From Arcanobacterium haemolyticum (GTDB lineage: Bacteria; Actinomycetota; Actinomycetes; Actinomycetales; Actinomycetaceae), in NCBI GenBank assembly GCA_021532125.1, contig JADYUX010000003.1:186001-250000 (forward strand): 64,000 bases of DNA. The letters are read 5' to 3'. The position numbers and the translations under genes are program-made. The notes under the pieces were generated by a model. That model was not told where the DNA came from and searched no databases. It worked only from the letters and a program-made list of their open reading frames with translations. Of the stretch, positions 37,333 through 46,763 are shown piece by piece; position 1 is the first letter of the stretch; the number at the start of each line of letters is the position of its first letter.

Positions 37333-40300
37333 TCACGGCACAGATGTTGGGATACTCGCGAGGAACACGGAATCGATAACGGCTTCGACCCATTCGAGAA
37401 GTTTGTCGTTGTCGATGCTTCCGGATTGGTCAATTCGCTTCGTGTTGTGTGGCAGCGGAACCATGATGACGCGTACCGCAGGTTTGGCAATCGCCCCTGG
37501 GAAGAGGCGCTTGAGCCGCGCCTGACGCGAATCAGGAAGCTGAACTGGTGCGAAACGCACGTTGCGTCCGGCCTGGGTGACTTCCTCAATTCCGGCACTC
37601 CGGCATACTTCCCGCAGGTGAGCGATCTTGAAAAGCCTCTCAGTTTCCACGGGAATCGGGCCGTAACGGTCGAGCAACTCGTCGCGTACAGCGGCGCGCT
37701 CGTCTTCATTTGTGCAGGCCGCGATCTTCGTGTAGATCTCAAGGCGCAGACGTTCGGAGGGCACGTATTCTTCGGGAAGGAACGCGTCAATAGGCAACTC
37801 GATGCGCACGTCACGAGCTTCGTCGTCCTCTGCTTCGCTCGTTCCGCGGAGCTTGGCCACCGCTTCGGAGACCATGCGCACGTAGAGGTCGAATCCGACT
37901 CCAGCGATCTGACCAGACTGTTCGCCTCCAAGCATGTTGCCTGCACCGCGAATCTCCAGATCTTTCATCGCCACCTGAATACCAGCACCGAGATCAGTAT
38001 TCGCCGCAATTGTGCGAAGGCGCTCAAGGGCCGTTTCCGTGAGGGCACGGTCTGGCTGGTAAAGGAAGTAGGCGTAAGCGCGTTCACGCCCGCGCCCCAC
38101 ACGCCCTCGGAGCTGGTGGAGCTGCGAAAGCCCGAACTTGTCGGCATCTTCCACGATGAGTGTGTTGGCATTAGAGATATCGAGGCCCGTTTCGACGATC
38201 GTCGTACACACGAGCACGTCAATCTCTTTTTCCCAGAACGACTGAATCACTGCCTCAAGCTGGTGCTCGCCCATCTTGCCGTGAGCCACGCCGATTCGCG
38301 CCTCCGGAACGAGTTCTTGCAAGTGGGAAGCCACGCGAGCCATGTCGGTCACGCGATTGTGTACGTAAAAGACCTGGCCATCCCGCAGCAACTCTCGACG
38401 GATCGCAGCGATGATCTGCCTGTCTTCTCGCGCTCCAACATAGGTGAGGACAGGGTGGCGTTCCTCTGGTGGCGTGGCCAGCGTGGACATTTCGCGTACA
38501 CCAGTCACGGCCATTTCGAGAGTCCTCGGAATGGGTGTTGCCGACATCGACAGTACATCGACTGTCGGGTACATCTGCTTGAGCGTTTCCTTGTGTTCCA
38601 CACCGAAACGCTGTTCTTCGTCGATAATAACGAGGCCGAGATCCTTGAAGCGCACGTTGCCGGTAAGCAGGCGATGCGTGCCGATGACGACATCAACCGT
38701 GCCGTCAGCTAATCCTTTAATTGTTTCCTCGGATTCTTTGGGAGTCTGGAAACGGCTGAGCGCAGCCAAGCGCACCGGGAATCCGGAGTAACGCTCCGTA
38801 AATGTTTCGAGGTGCTGCTGGACGAGGAGAGTTGTAGGGACGAGCACGGCCACCTGTTTGCCGTCCTGGACGGCCTTGAATGCTGCGCGCACAGCGATTT
38901 CTGTTTTGCCGTAGCCGACGTCGCCGGAAATCAGGCGATCCATCGGGACGGGCTTTTCCATGTCCGTCTTGACTTCGTCGATCGTGTGGAGCTGATCGGG
39001 AGTTTCCATGTAGACGAAGGCGTCTTCAAGCTCACGCTGCCACGGAGTATCGGGAGAGAAAGCGAAACCCGCAGTTGCCTGGCGTTGGGCGTAAAGGCGC
39101 ACGAGTTCCGAGGCAATCTGTTTCGTTGCTGCGCGGGCTTTGGCTTTTGTCTTTTCCCAGTCCGTTCCGCCCATTTTGTTGAGCGTTGGAGTCTCGCCGC
39201 CCGAATACTTCGAGACTTGGTCAAGCGAATCCGTGGGAATCCACAGTTGATCGGCGGGCGCGCCGCGGCGTGTTGACGCATATTCGACGACGAGGTACTC
39301 GCGTTGCGTTTCCTTGTTGGCGCCAATTGCTCGCTTGGCCATTTTGACGAAGCGGCCCACGCCGTGACGCTCGTGCACGATGAAGTCGCCGGGTTTGAGA
39401 GAGAGCGGATCGACGCTTGCCTTGCGGCGGGCTGGCATCTTGCGCATATCGCGGGTCGACGAGCCGCCTCGTCCAAGAATATCTGCCGCGGCAAAGAGGG
39501 CGAATCCTTGGGATTCCATGACAAAGCCCGAGGCGATGGGAGCTGCGGTGACGTAGCACACGGCAGGGTCAAGCTCGGTCGGAATATCCTCCACGTAGAG
39601 CGCCGGAACCCCGGCATCTTCAAGCTGTTCACGCAAGCGGCGGCCGAGTCCGGGGCCTTCCACTGCGAGCACAAGATGCCAGCCCGACCGGGCATGTTCT
39701 TTGATGGAGGCGATCGCCTCATCCACGTTGCCGAGGAATTTGAGGGGCTCACGAGCGGAGACAGTGTGCGCGTTGTCGGATTCCTCGTCGCGGGCAAATC
39801 CGCCGAGCGTCCACCAGGCGTAACCGCTCTTTCGCGCACGTGCACGCGTTTGTGCGACGGTGGTGAACGAGGCCTGGTCGACGTCTACCGGAACCTTGCC
39901 TCCTGCAGCGGCCGATGACCAGGCTGCCGCAAGAAACTCCTCGGTAGTTGCGATAAGAGATTCTGCGCGCTGATCGACCCTCTCGGGTTCAACGACACAG
40001 ATTCGGGTTCCTGCCGGGAAGGTCGAGAGTACCGGAATCATGGAATCGACGAGTGCAGGTGCAAGCGATTCCATACCCTCAGGGGCGATGCCCTCCGAAA
40101 TTGCCGAAAGCATATCGACTGCTCCGGGCAAGCTTGTGATCAGCTCTGCGGCGCGCGCACGAACATCTGCCGTCAAGCGAATTTCGCGGCACGGTGGTGC
40201 GTACACGTGATCGACAGCTTCAAGCGATCTCTGGTCTCCCACAGAAAATGCTCGGATGTCATCGACTTCGTCGCCGAAGAACTCCACGCGACGAGGATGG

Positions 40301-40911
40301 GAATCTGTGGGCGGGAAGATATCGACGATACCGCCACGGACGGCGAATTCTCCGCGCCGTTCCACCATGTCAACCCGAGAATAGGCGGCATCGACGAGCG
40401 CCGCTTCAAGGTCGCTGAGATCGACGCGATCTCCCACGCGCAAACGCACTGGCGTGAGCTCGCCAAGTCCGGCGACAATCGGCTGGAGGAGAGCACGTAC
40501 GGGGACGACGAGCACCCGAAGCGGAGAGAATTCTTCCGGATGAGCGAGCCGGCGCTGGACAAGGAGACGGGCCGCCACCGTATCAGAGCGTGGTGAGAGG
40601 CGCTCGTGCGGCAGCGTCTCCCACGCGGGGAACACAGCGACCGAATCTGCAGGAAGATAGGCACGCAACGCCCCGGCGAGTTCCTCAGCTCCGCGCCCGG
40701 TCGCGGTAACCGCAACATAGAGAGGCTGAGGCGACTGTGCCGAATCCTGCAGAACCTTTCGTGAGGCCGACGATCCTGCCGCCAACAACGCAAGCGCAGG
40801 AGGTATCACTCCGCGCGGCATCGCGATATCAAGGCGATCGCTTGATGAGGTAGTAGCCTCGCTCAGCGCATTATCACGCGCAATCAACGGAAGTATTGGG
40901 CGCAAGTCCAT
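37333..40911 (-). CDS. mfd: Transcription-repair coupling factor Mfd
   Basis: This 1192-residue ATP-dependent DNA translocase removes stalled RNA polymerase and recruits UvrA. The order is: UvrB-like N-terminal region (RRGEFAVRGGIVDIFPP near residue 190), RNA-polymerase-interacting domain (LKPGDFIVHERHGVGRF near 515), Walker A GDVGYGKTE (near 665), DEEQRFGVEHKE (near 765), the RecG-like helicase motifs (SATPIPRTLEMA, HQLRGRVGRG) and the C-terminal TRCF domain. The ATG at 40911 follows GAGGAATCC. Confidence 0.96.
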   Translation of the reverse strand: MDLRPILPLIARDNALSEATTSSSDRLDIAMPRGVIPPALALLAAGSSASRKVLQDSAQSPQPLYVAVTATGRGAEELAGALRAYLPADSVAVFPAWETLPHERLSPRSDTVAARLLVQRRLAHPEEFSPLRVLVVPVRALLQPIVAGLGELTPVRLRVGDRVDLSDLEAALVDAAYSRVDMVERRGEFAVRGGIVDIFPPTDSHPRRVEFFGDEVDDIRAFSVGDQRSLEAVDHVYAPPCREIRLTADVRARAAELITSLPGAVDMLSAISEGIAPEGMESLAPALVDSMIPVLSTFPAGTRICVVEPERVDQRAESLIATTEEFLAAAWSSAAAGGKVPVDVDQASFTTVAQTRARARKSGYAWWTLGGFARDEESDNAHTVSAREPLKFLGNVDEAIASIKEHARSGWHLVLAVEGPGLGRRLREQLEDAGVPALYVEDIPTELDPAVCYVTAAPIASGFVMESQGFALFAAADILGRGGSSTRDMRKMPARRKASVDPLSLKPGDFIVHERHGVGRFVKMAKRAIGANKETQREYLVVEYASTRRGAPADQLWIPTDSLDQVSKYSGGETPTLNKMGGTDWEKTKAKARAATKQIASELVRLYAQRQATAGFAFSPDTPWQRELEDAFVYMETPDQLHTIDEVKTDMEKPVPMDRLISGDVGYGKTEIAVRAAFKAVQDGKQVAVLVPTTLLVQQHLETFTERYSGFPVRLAALSRFQTPKESEETIKGLADGTVDVVIGTHRLLTGNVRFKDLGLVIIDEEQRFGVEHKETLKQMYPTVDVLSMSATPIPRTLEMAVTGVREMSTLATPPEERHPVLTYVGAREDRQIIAAIRRELLRDGQVFYVHNRVTDMARVASHLQELVPEARIGVAHGKMGEHQLEAVIQSFWEKEIDVLVCTTIVETGLDISNANTLIVEDADKFGLSQLHQLRGRVGRGRERAYAYFLYQPDRALTETALERLRTIAANTDLGAGIQVAMKDLEIRGAGNMLGGEQSGQIAGVGFDLYVRMVSEAVAKLRGTSEAEDDEARDVRIELPIDAFLPEEYVPSERLRLEIYTKIAACTNEDERAAVRDELLDRYGPIPVETERLFKIAHLREVCRSAGIEEVTQAGRNVRFAPVQLPDSRQARLKRLFPGAIAKPAVRVIMVPLPHNTKRIDQSGSIDNDKLLEWVEAVIDSVFLASIPTSVP

Positions 40912-40982
40912 GGATTCCTCACTCAGTCATGACGTCGTAGGAAAAGGGGCGTACATATCAACGCGATGCGATACGTCTGTAA

Positions 40983-41561
40983 TTAGTGTGCGGAGTGAAG
41001 CTTCAACTGGGCAGCTTCCAAGCCTCGGACAACCACATCTTCAACAGCATCTGCAGCTTCTTGAATGAGGATTGCAAGCTCGTCGCGTTCCGTGGAAGCA
41101 AAAGGCTTGAGGACGTAATCAGCCGGGTCCTGGCGGCCAGGCGGGCGTCCAATGCCGAAGCGCAAACGGATGTAGTTCTTCGCTCCAAGCGCCGTGCTGA
41201 TCGACTTGAGGCCGTTATGACCGCCTTCTCCCCCGCCGCGCTTGAGTTTCAACGTGCCAAAGGGCAGGTCAAGTTCGTCGTGAACGACGATAAGATTCTC
41301 GGCCGGAACATCGTAATAGCTCACGAGGGCATTCGTCGGCCCACCCGACGTATTCATGTACGAGTCGCAGGTGGCGATGACAGCACGCTCGCCTGGAGCG
41401 ATACCCAGCCGCACCGATGCAGCATGCGTACGCGATGCCTTATGCGCCTTGAGGGGCGATTGTGTACGACGAGCCAATTCGTCAATGACCATGTGCCCGG
41501 CGTTGTGGCGGGTCGCCGCATATTGAGCGCCCGGGTTCCCCAGTCCGACGACGACGTACAT
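40983..41561 (-). CDS. pth: Peptidyl-tRNA hydrolase
   Basis: This 192-residue hydrolase recycles peptidyl-tRNA. It has VVGLGNPGAQYAATRHNAGHM (catalytic His near 19), YMNTSGG, the catalytic-site VHDELDLPFG and the GGGEGGHNGLKSI block. The ATG at 41561 follows GAGGAAG. It stands between rplY and mfd, a classic actinobacterial order. A terminator separates it from rplY. Confidence 0.95.
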   Translation of the reverse strand: MYVVVGLGNPGAQYAATRHNAGHMVIDELARRTQSPLKAHKASRTHAASVRLGIAPGERAVIATCDSYMNTSGGPTNALVSYYDVPAENLIVVHDELDLPFGTLKLKRGGGEGGHNGLKSISTALGAKNYIRLRFGIGRPPGRQDPADYVLKPFASTERDELAILIQEAADAVEDVVVRGLEAAQLKLHSAH

Positions 41562-41610
41562 GTTCTTCCTCGATTCGCTGAGCCTACTGCCGATATCTAT
41601 GCATGCTGTG

Positions 41611-41644
41611 AAAAAGGGTGTGGCGCCCCGAAAGGCGCCACACC
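41611..41644 (-). terminator. Rho-independent terminator after rplY
   Basis: A perfect 11-bp stem (41617-41627 with 41634-41644) and a 6-base loop are followed on the minus strand by CTTTTT (41616-41611). It ends rplY before pth. Confidence 0.85.
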
Positions 41645-41671
41645 ACTGTTAAAGATTGTGAGAACTCACGC

Positions 41672-42292
41672 TCACTCTGCTGCTTCAGCAGCAGCGGCCT
41701 CCGAAGCAGCTTCGGCTGCAGCGGCGTCGGCCTCTTCGAGAGCGGTATCGACCTCAGGAGCGGCGATGACAACGACGATCGTCTCCGGATCGAGCTCGCA
41801 CTCGGAGCCCTCGGGGAACTCGATATCAGCAACCGTGATGTGAGCGCCCTCTTCGCGGCCCGTGATGTCCACCTTGATGACCTCAGGAAGGTTGGTGGCG
41901 GAAGCCTTGAGCATGAGGTGCTGGTGCTCGACGGTGTGGATCGTGCCGGCAGCGGACTCGCCGATCACTTCAACCGGAACCTCAACATCAACCTTCTCGC
42001 CCTTGACGACGCGGAGGAGATCCACGTGCTCAATGATGCGCGAGAGCGGGTTACGCTGAATATCCTTGACGAGTGCGAGAACTTCCTCGCCCTCAAGATC
42101 AACCGTGAGGAGCGCGTTAGCTACGCCCTTGGTTGCGAGGAAGATGTCGTGAGCATCGAAGGAAAGGTGAATCGGATCTGCGCCGTGGCCGTACACAACG
42201 GCTGGGGTGCGACCATCACGACGAAGCTGGCGGGAAGCGCCCTTGCCGAATGTGGTACGTGCGAGTGCGCTGATGTTTGTCGAGTTCGACAT
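41672..42292 (-). CDS. rplY: 50S ribosomal protein L25/general stress protein Ctc
   Basis: This 206-residue L25 of the TL5/Ctc type binds 5S rRNA. Its N-terminal L25 domain (TTFGKGASRQLRRDGRTPAVVYG) is followed by the C-terminal beta domain (VEVPVEVIGES...VDITGREEGAHITVADIEFPEG) and an Ala/Glu-rich tail. ATG at 42292 is favoured over the much longer frame because it begins the conserved domain. A GAGAGGAC lies upstream. Confidence 0.94.
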   Translation of the reverse strand: MSNSTNISALARTTFGKGASRQLRRDGRTPAVVYGHGADPIHLSFDAHDIFLATKGVANALLTVDLEGEEVLALVKDIQRNPLSRIIEHVDLLRVVKGEKVDVEVPVEVIGESAAGTIHTVEHQHLMLKASATNLPEVIKVDITGREEGAHITVADIEFPEGSECELDPETIVVVIAAPEVDTALEEADAAAAEAASEAAAAEAAE

Positions 42293-42515
42293 CAGGGGTA
42301 CGTCCTCTCTGTAGTGATAACCACTCAGCCGAGCGGCTGGGCGGCGTTGGCCTCTGAAACCGCAGGGTGAAAGTACCCACCGCGTCGATAACGGAGCTGT
42401 GCTCCCTCGCCGAGGCAACCTCACCATGATAGCCCCGCCAGCCCGCACGATTCCAGCCAACGTGTTCTCTCGCACATGCGAGAATAATGCGCGTAAGCAC
42501 CGGGGGAAATGCACA

Positions 42516-42547
42516 GCGGGCGGCAAGTCCACCGTCTTGCCGCCCGC
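42516..42547 (-). terminator. Stem-loop after prs
   Basis: A perfect 12-bp GC-rich stem (42516-42527 with 42536-42547) and an 8-base loop lie 18 bp after the prs stop on the minus strand. T tract weak. Confidence 0.7.
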
Positions 42548-42564
42548 TCATACACCGCGAAGTA

Positions 42565-43545
42565 TCAGATAGCCCCGTCGAAAAGCTCGGTCACAGATCC
42601 ATCTTCGAACACAGCGTCAATTGCCTTGGCAATCACCGGGGCAATGGGGAGCACCGTCAACTGCGGGAAGCGCTTTTCTGGGCCGATCGGCAGGGTGTCC
42701 GTGACAACAACTTCCCGAACGCCGCTCTCCTGAAGGCGTGTCACCGCAGGGTCAGAGAGTACACCGTGTGTTGCGGCGATGATGACGTCCTTCGCACCAG
42801 CCTCAAGAACCACGCGCACAGCGCCACAGATCGTGCCAGCCGTATCGATAAGGTCGTCGACGATAACAGCCGTGCGCCCACGCACGTCACCAACAACACG
42901 GTTCGCCGTAGCCTGGTTCGGCCGCGTGATATCACGGGTCTTATGAACGAACGCAAGCGGCACACCACCCAAACGGTTACCCCAGCGCTCGGCCACCTTG
43001 ATACGGCCCGCATCTGGTGAAACGATGACAGCCGAATCCGGCTCGATAATGGTGCGCACATAATCAACAAGGGTGGGCATCGCCCACAGGTGATCAACCG
43101 GGCCATCAAAGAAGCCCTGAGACTGCGAGGCATGCAGATCCACACTCATGATGCGGTCAGCCCCGGCGGTCGCGTAAAGATCGGCGATAAGGCGAGCCGA
43201 AATCGGCTCGCGGCCCATATGCTTCTTATCTTGACGAGCGTACGGATAGTACGGTGCGACAGCCGTAATACGCTTCGCTGAAGCCCGCTTAGCAGCATCA
43301 ATCATGATGAGCTGCTCCATGAGCCACTTGTTAATCGGGGCAGGATGAGCCTGAAGAATGAAGACATCGGCACCACGAATCGACTCGTCGAAACGCACAT
43401 AAATCTCCGAGCTCGCAAAATCATAAGCCGTCACCGGCAAAAGCTCGATGTTCAGCTCACGTGCCACAGCCTCGGCCAGCTCCGGATGAGCGCGACCACT
43501 GAGCAGCACGAGCCGCTTATCGTTGGATACCTGCATTCCCGTCAT
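42565..43545 (-). CDS. prs: Ribose-phosphate pyrophosphokinase
   Basis: This 326-residue PRPP synthetase supplies nucleotide, His and Trp synthesis. It has SSEIYVRFDESIRG, the catalytic-flexible-loop region PYARQDKKHMGREPISA, DLHASQSQGFF, and the PRPP-binding loop VIVDDLIDTAGTI. ATG at 43545 is chosen because AGGGGAGC precedes it. It starts 11 bp after the glmU stop, the usual glmU-prs pair. Confidence 0.95.
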   Translation of the reverse strand: MTGMQVSNDKRLVLLSGRAHPELAEAVARELNIELLPVTAYDFASSEIYVRFDESIRGADVFILQAHPAPINKWLMEQLIMIDAAKRASAKRITAVAPYYPYARQDKKHMGREPISARLIADLYATAGADRIMSVDLHASQSQGFFDGPVDHLWAMPTLVDYVRTIIEPDSAVIVSPDAGRIKVAERWGNRLGGVPLAFVHKTRDITRPNQATANRVVGDVRGRTAVIVDDLIDTAGTICGAVRVVLEAGAKDVIIAATHGVLSDPAVTRLQESGVREVVVTDTLPIGPEKRFPQLTVLPIAPVIAKAIDAVFEDGSVTELFDGAI

Positions 43546-43556
43546 TGATGCTCCCC

Positions 43557-44609
43557 TTAGTTGCGCGTCCCGCACGAATGGCTACCGGCCTCGCCAGCCG
43601 GAAGAATAGAAAATGGCGGAACGATCTGGCCTTCACCAATCACAGCTCCGTCAGCAACAACGTGGCATACCCGGGCGTTGGCACCCACCACGGTATTCGT
43701 CAACTCGCCAGGCCCCACAATGGCGCCTGTTGCAATTCTCGTCGTTCCCCGCAACGCGGTACCCGGACGAACCTCGCAATCAGGTGCGAGGCTAACCCCC
43801 ACCTCAATCGTCGTGGTCTCCGGATCGATCACGCTCGCGCCCTCACACATCCAGCGGTGAAGTAGCCTGCGATTCATCTCCGAACGCAAGGTTGCTAGCT
43901 GCACAAGATCGTTGCACCCCTCGACAACCCAAGAATCATCCACAACGTAATCAGCCACTCCCTTGCCGGACACATATGCGGCCTCGACAACGTCGGTCAG
44001 ATACATCTCACCTTGAGCATTCGACGTGGAAACACCTTCGAGTGCCTCACGTAAGAAATCCGCATCGAAGGTGTACGTCGACGTATTGATCTCGTGAATC
44101 TCCCGCTGCGCTTCACTAGCATCACGGTGCTCGACAACTCCACGAATAACGCCCTCGTCGTCGCGCAAAATCCGCCCGTAACCCGTGGCATCATCAACCA
44201 GCGTGGTGAGAACAGTGACAGCGTTATCGCCATGACGTGCGTTGAGCTGAGCAAGCGTCTCTGTATTAAGAAGCGGGGTATCGCCCGCCATCACCGTGAC
44301 AGAACCACGCACATCATCCGGAAGGGCCTGCAAACCACACCACACAGCACGGCCAGTCCCTTTAATCTCATCTTGATCCGCAATGATGACGTTCGGATCG
44401 CACGCGAGCGCGTGGGCAGCAACAGCATCGCGCTCGTGACGCACCACAACAACGACATATTCCGGGTCGAGGCCGCGAGCGCTTGCAATCGCATGGCCGA
44501 GCAGGCTCCGACCACACATGGAGTGGAGAACTTTAGGTAGGGCGGAACGCATCCGCGTCCCTTGACCAGCAGCCAGAATAATGACCGCTGCCGGACGCCT
44601 CGGATTCAC
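43557..44609 (-). CDS. glmU: Truncated GlmU: UDP-GlcNAc pyrophosphorylase domain only
   Basis: This 350-residue protein has the complete uridyltransferase domain (LAAGQGTRMRSALPKVLHSM, GTGRAVWCG, AGDTPLL, EINTSTYTFD, NAQGEMYLTD). Only the first few left-handed beta-helix coils follow, and it ends about where E. coli GlmU has residue 333. The acetyltransferase active-site residues of E. coli GlmU (Arg333, Lys351, His363, Tyr366, Asn377) therefore have no counterpart. Prs starts 11 bp later, so no hidden continuation fits. GTG at 44609 follows GAGGGG. GlcN-1-P acetylation would need another enzyme. Confidence 0.9.
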   Translation of the reverse strand: MNPRRPAAVIILAAGQGTRMRSALPKVLHSMCGRSLLGHAIASARGLDPEYVVVVVRHERDAVAAHALACDPNVIIADQDEIKGTGRAVWCGLQALPDDVRGSVTVMAGDTPLLNTETLAQLNARHGDNAVTVLTTLVDDATGYGRILRDDEGVIRGVVEHRDASEAQREIHEINTSTYTFDADFLREALEGVSTSNAQGEMYLTDVVEAAYVSGKGVADYVVDDSWVVEGCNDLVQLATLRSEMNRRLLHRWMCEGASVIDPETTTIEVGVSLAPDCEVRPGTALRGTTRIATGAIVGPGELTNTVVGANARVCHVVADGAVIGEGQIVPPFSILPAGEAGSHSCGTRN

Positions 44610-44669
44610 GGCTTACCCCTCTTCCCGTTGTACCGATGTGCGTTCCCCTCGGCACCTACCGAGAGTGGG

Positions 44670-44743
44670 TGGCTCCGCCTCCAGGACTCGAACCTGGACA
44701 AAAGGTTCCAAAGACCTCTGTGCTGCCATTACACCAAGGCGGA
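44670..44743 (-). tRNA. tRNA-Gln (anticodon TTG)
   Basis: The cloverleaf shows acceptor TCCGCCT pairing with AGGCGGA, discriminator G, encoded CCA, anticodon loop CTTTGGA and T loop TTCGAGT. It is about 60 bp upstream of glmU on the same strand, as in many Actinobacteria. Confidence 0.95.
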
Positions 44744-44797
44744 ATATCTTGACCTGTATTAGTCTAACGTCTCTCGTCGGACTGCCATAATGAAACC

Positions 44798-45508
44798 ATG
44801 GTTGAATCTGACTCCACAAACCAGCCGACATCACCCGAGTATTCCACGGAACACACTTCTCCCCCTGTTTCTGAGCCACCGCGGCGGGTTCGCATGGCTC
44901 GCGCCGATCGTCGCGAGCAACTTATTCGTATCGCACGTCACCTTTTCGGCACTCGTGGTTACGACGCCGTCTCCATTGAGGAGATCGCGTCCGCTGCGCA
45001 GGTTTCAAAGCCTGTCGTCTATGAGCACTTCGGAGGAAAGGAGGGGCTCTACCAGGTCATTGTTGATCGCGAAGTCACCTCGTTGTCCGACATGCTGGGA
45101 AAGCAGATGAAACCGGGGATTCACCCTCGTGACATGCTCGAACGCATTGTTTTATCGCTGCTTGATTACATTGAGGAACGCCCTGATGGCTTCCAGCTGC
45201 TCTCCCACCAATCCCCTACCGCGGTAGGTGGTGGGACATTCACCACTGTTATTGCTGACGTGGCCGAGCAGGCCAGTGAGCTCCTCGCCCCCCTCATGGA
45301 ACAGCTCGGACTTGATCCCGCCACCGCCCCTATTTATGGGCAGCTTCTCGCGGGCGCAATCGGACGGATCGGCCAGTGGTGGGTGGAAGAATCAGTGCCC
45401 GACAAGTTCACAGTTGCGGCACATGTCACAAATCTTTTGTGGCTCGGTTTGCGCGGGATGGAGCGTTCACCACATCTCACAACTGTCTCGGAAGCAGACG
45501 ACAGGTAG
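44798..45508 (+). CDS. TetR family transcriptional regulator
   Basis: This 236-residue regulator has an N-terminal disordered extension of about 35 residues, then the TetR helix-turn-helix (REQLIRIARHLFGTRGYDAVSIEEIASAAQVSKPVVYEHFGGKE) and an all-helical ligand domain. The ATG at 44798 has no ribosome site, and CATAAT lies 7 bp before it, so the mRNA may be leaderless. It precedes an ABC exporter pair, which it may control. Confidence 0.88.
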   Translation: MVESDSTNQPTSPEYSTEHTSPPVSEPPRRVRMARADRREQLIRIARHLFGTRGYDAVSIEEIASAAQVSKPVVYEHFGGKEGLYQVIVDREVTSLSDMLGKQMKPGIHPRDMLERIVLSLLDYIEERPDGFQLLSHQSPTAVGGGTFTTVIADVAEQASELLAPLMEQLGLDPATAPIYGQLLAGAIGRIGQWWVEESVPDKFTVAAHVTNLLWLGLRGMERSPHLTTVSEADDR

Positions 45509-45533
45509 CCCTCGAACGGAGCCACTCAACCAC

Positions 45534-45578
45534 GAACGACGACGAAGGACGTGCGAACGCTTCTTCGTCGTCGTTCTT
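45534..45578 (+). terminator. Stem-loop after the TetR gene
   Basis: A 14-bp perfect stem (45534-45547 with 45563-45576) and a 15-base loop lie 26 bp after the stop codon, with TT after it. It separates the regulator from the exporter genes, together with a short TGACA-AA-TGTCA palindrome at 45620-45631. Confidence 0.65.
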
Positions 45579-45743
45579 ATGTCAGTGCATGTGTACCCGT
45601 GCAACATAGTGACACCTCCTGACAAATGTCATTGCGCCCTTATGACACGTTCACGGCTATAGCTCGTTTAAGCCCACTAGACTTAGAGACATACCCGTTG
45701 CCATCCACCTCAAGGCGCGGGAAATCCATAAGGAAGGGGCCTG

Positions 45744-46763
45744 ATGCTACGCATCGACTCACTGAATAAACGCTTCGGAACTCTCCAGGCACTCAACGAT
45801 CTCAGCTTCCACGTCAATCCAGGCGAAGTTTTCGGCTTCGTCGGGTCGAATGGTGCTGGGAAAACCACGTGCATGCGTATCATGCTCGGGGTCATGAGTG
45901 CCGATTCTGGCGACGTCTCATGGAATGGCGCGCCTATCTCATTCTCGCAACGTCAGAAGATCGGCTACATGCCAGAAGAACGCGGCTTGTATCCGCGAAT
46001 GGAAGTTGGCCCGCAACTCACCTATCTGGCGCGTCTTCATGGGCTTTCAAAGGCGGAGGCCGACGAGGCGGTTTCTTACTGGACACAACGTCTCGGCATC
46101 GAAGCCCGCGTGAACGATTCCGTTCAGAAACTCTCGCTCGGTAATCAGCAGCGCGTCCAGCTCGCCGCTGCACTTGTTCACAACCCCGATATTCTTGTGC
46201 TGGATGAACCTTTCTCTGGCCTCGACCCGGTGGCCGTCGATGTCATGAGCGACGTGCTTCGCGAGAAGGCGAAGTCGGGTGTTCCTGTCATTTTCTCTTC
46301 TCATCAGCTCGATCTTGTTGAGCGCCTGTGCGATCGTATCGGCATCGTTTCGCAAGGCCACATGGTTGCCGAAGGCACTGTGGACGAGCTGCGTTCCGGA
46401 TCGCAGGTACGGCTTGCCGCCGCGATCGCAGCGCCCTTCGAATCTGTCTCGGCCGCATTATCTCGCTTCGGAATCACAGCTGAAGCCGACCCGCTTGAGG
46501 GCACCTCGGAAGCCCCCTCCCGCCCTGGTGTCACTCGCCTCGTGTTCACTGAGCCGGCAGGTGTATCCGACCAGGACATTCTCCAGAGTCTCCTCACATG
46601 TGGGCCAGTGCACGAGTTTGCACCACGCCGTGCCCATCTCAACGAACTGTTCAAGGACGTCGTTGTGGCTCCTGCGCCCGGCGATACCGAATCTTCGTCG
46701 GATAAAAAGAAATCACGCGGCCTGCTCGGGGCTCTTTTGGGTTCGAAGAAGGGAGCCAAGTGA
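45744..46763 (+). CDS. ABC transporter ATP-binding protein (NatA-like)
   Basis: This 339-residue ATPase has Walker A GSNGAGKTT (near residue 36), signature LSLGNQQRVQLAAAL, Walker B VLDEPFSGLDP and SSHQLDLVERL. A C-terminal domain of about 110 residues follows, with a basic tail (KKKSRGLLGALLGSKKG). It resembles the NatA-type ATPases of sodium or drug exporters. The ATG follows AAGGAAGGGGC. It overlaps the permease start, so it forms a two-gene exporter with it. Confidence 0.92.
   Translation: MLRIDSLNKRFGTLQALNDLSFHVNPGEVFGFVGSNGAGKTTCMRIMLGVMSADSGDVSWNGAPISFSQRQKIGYMPEERGLYPRMEVGPQLTYLARLHGLSKAEADEAVSYWTQRLGIEARVNDSVQKLSLGNQQRVQLAAALVHNPDILVLDEPFSGLDPVAVDVMSDVLREKAKSGVPVIFSSHQLDLVERLCDRIGIVSQGHMVAEGTVDELRSGSQVRLAAAIAAPFESVSAALSRFGITAEADPLEGTSEAPSRPGVTRLVFTEPAGVSDQDILQSLLTCGPVHEFAPRRAHLNELFKDVVVAPAPGDTESSSDKKKSRGLLGALLGSKKGAK

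Noticed and set aside
37300-38712. A 470-residue open frame opposite the end of mfd
   Set aside because: Antisense shadow of the mfd helicase region.
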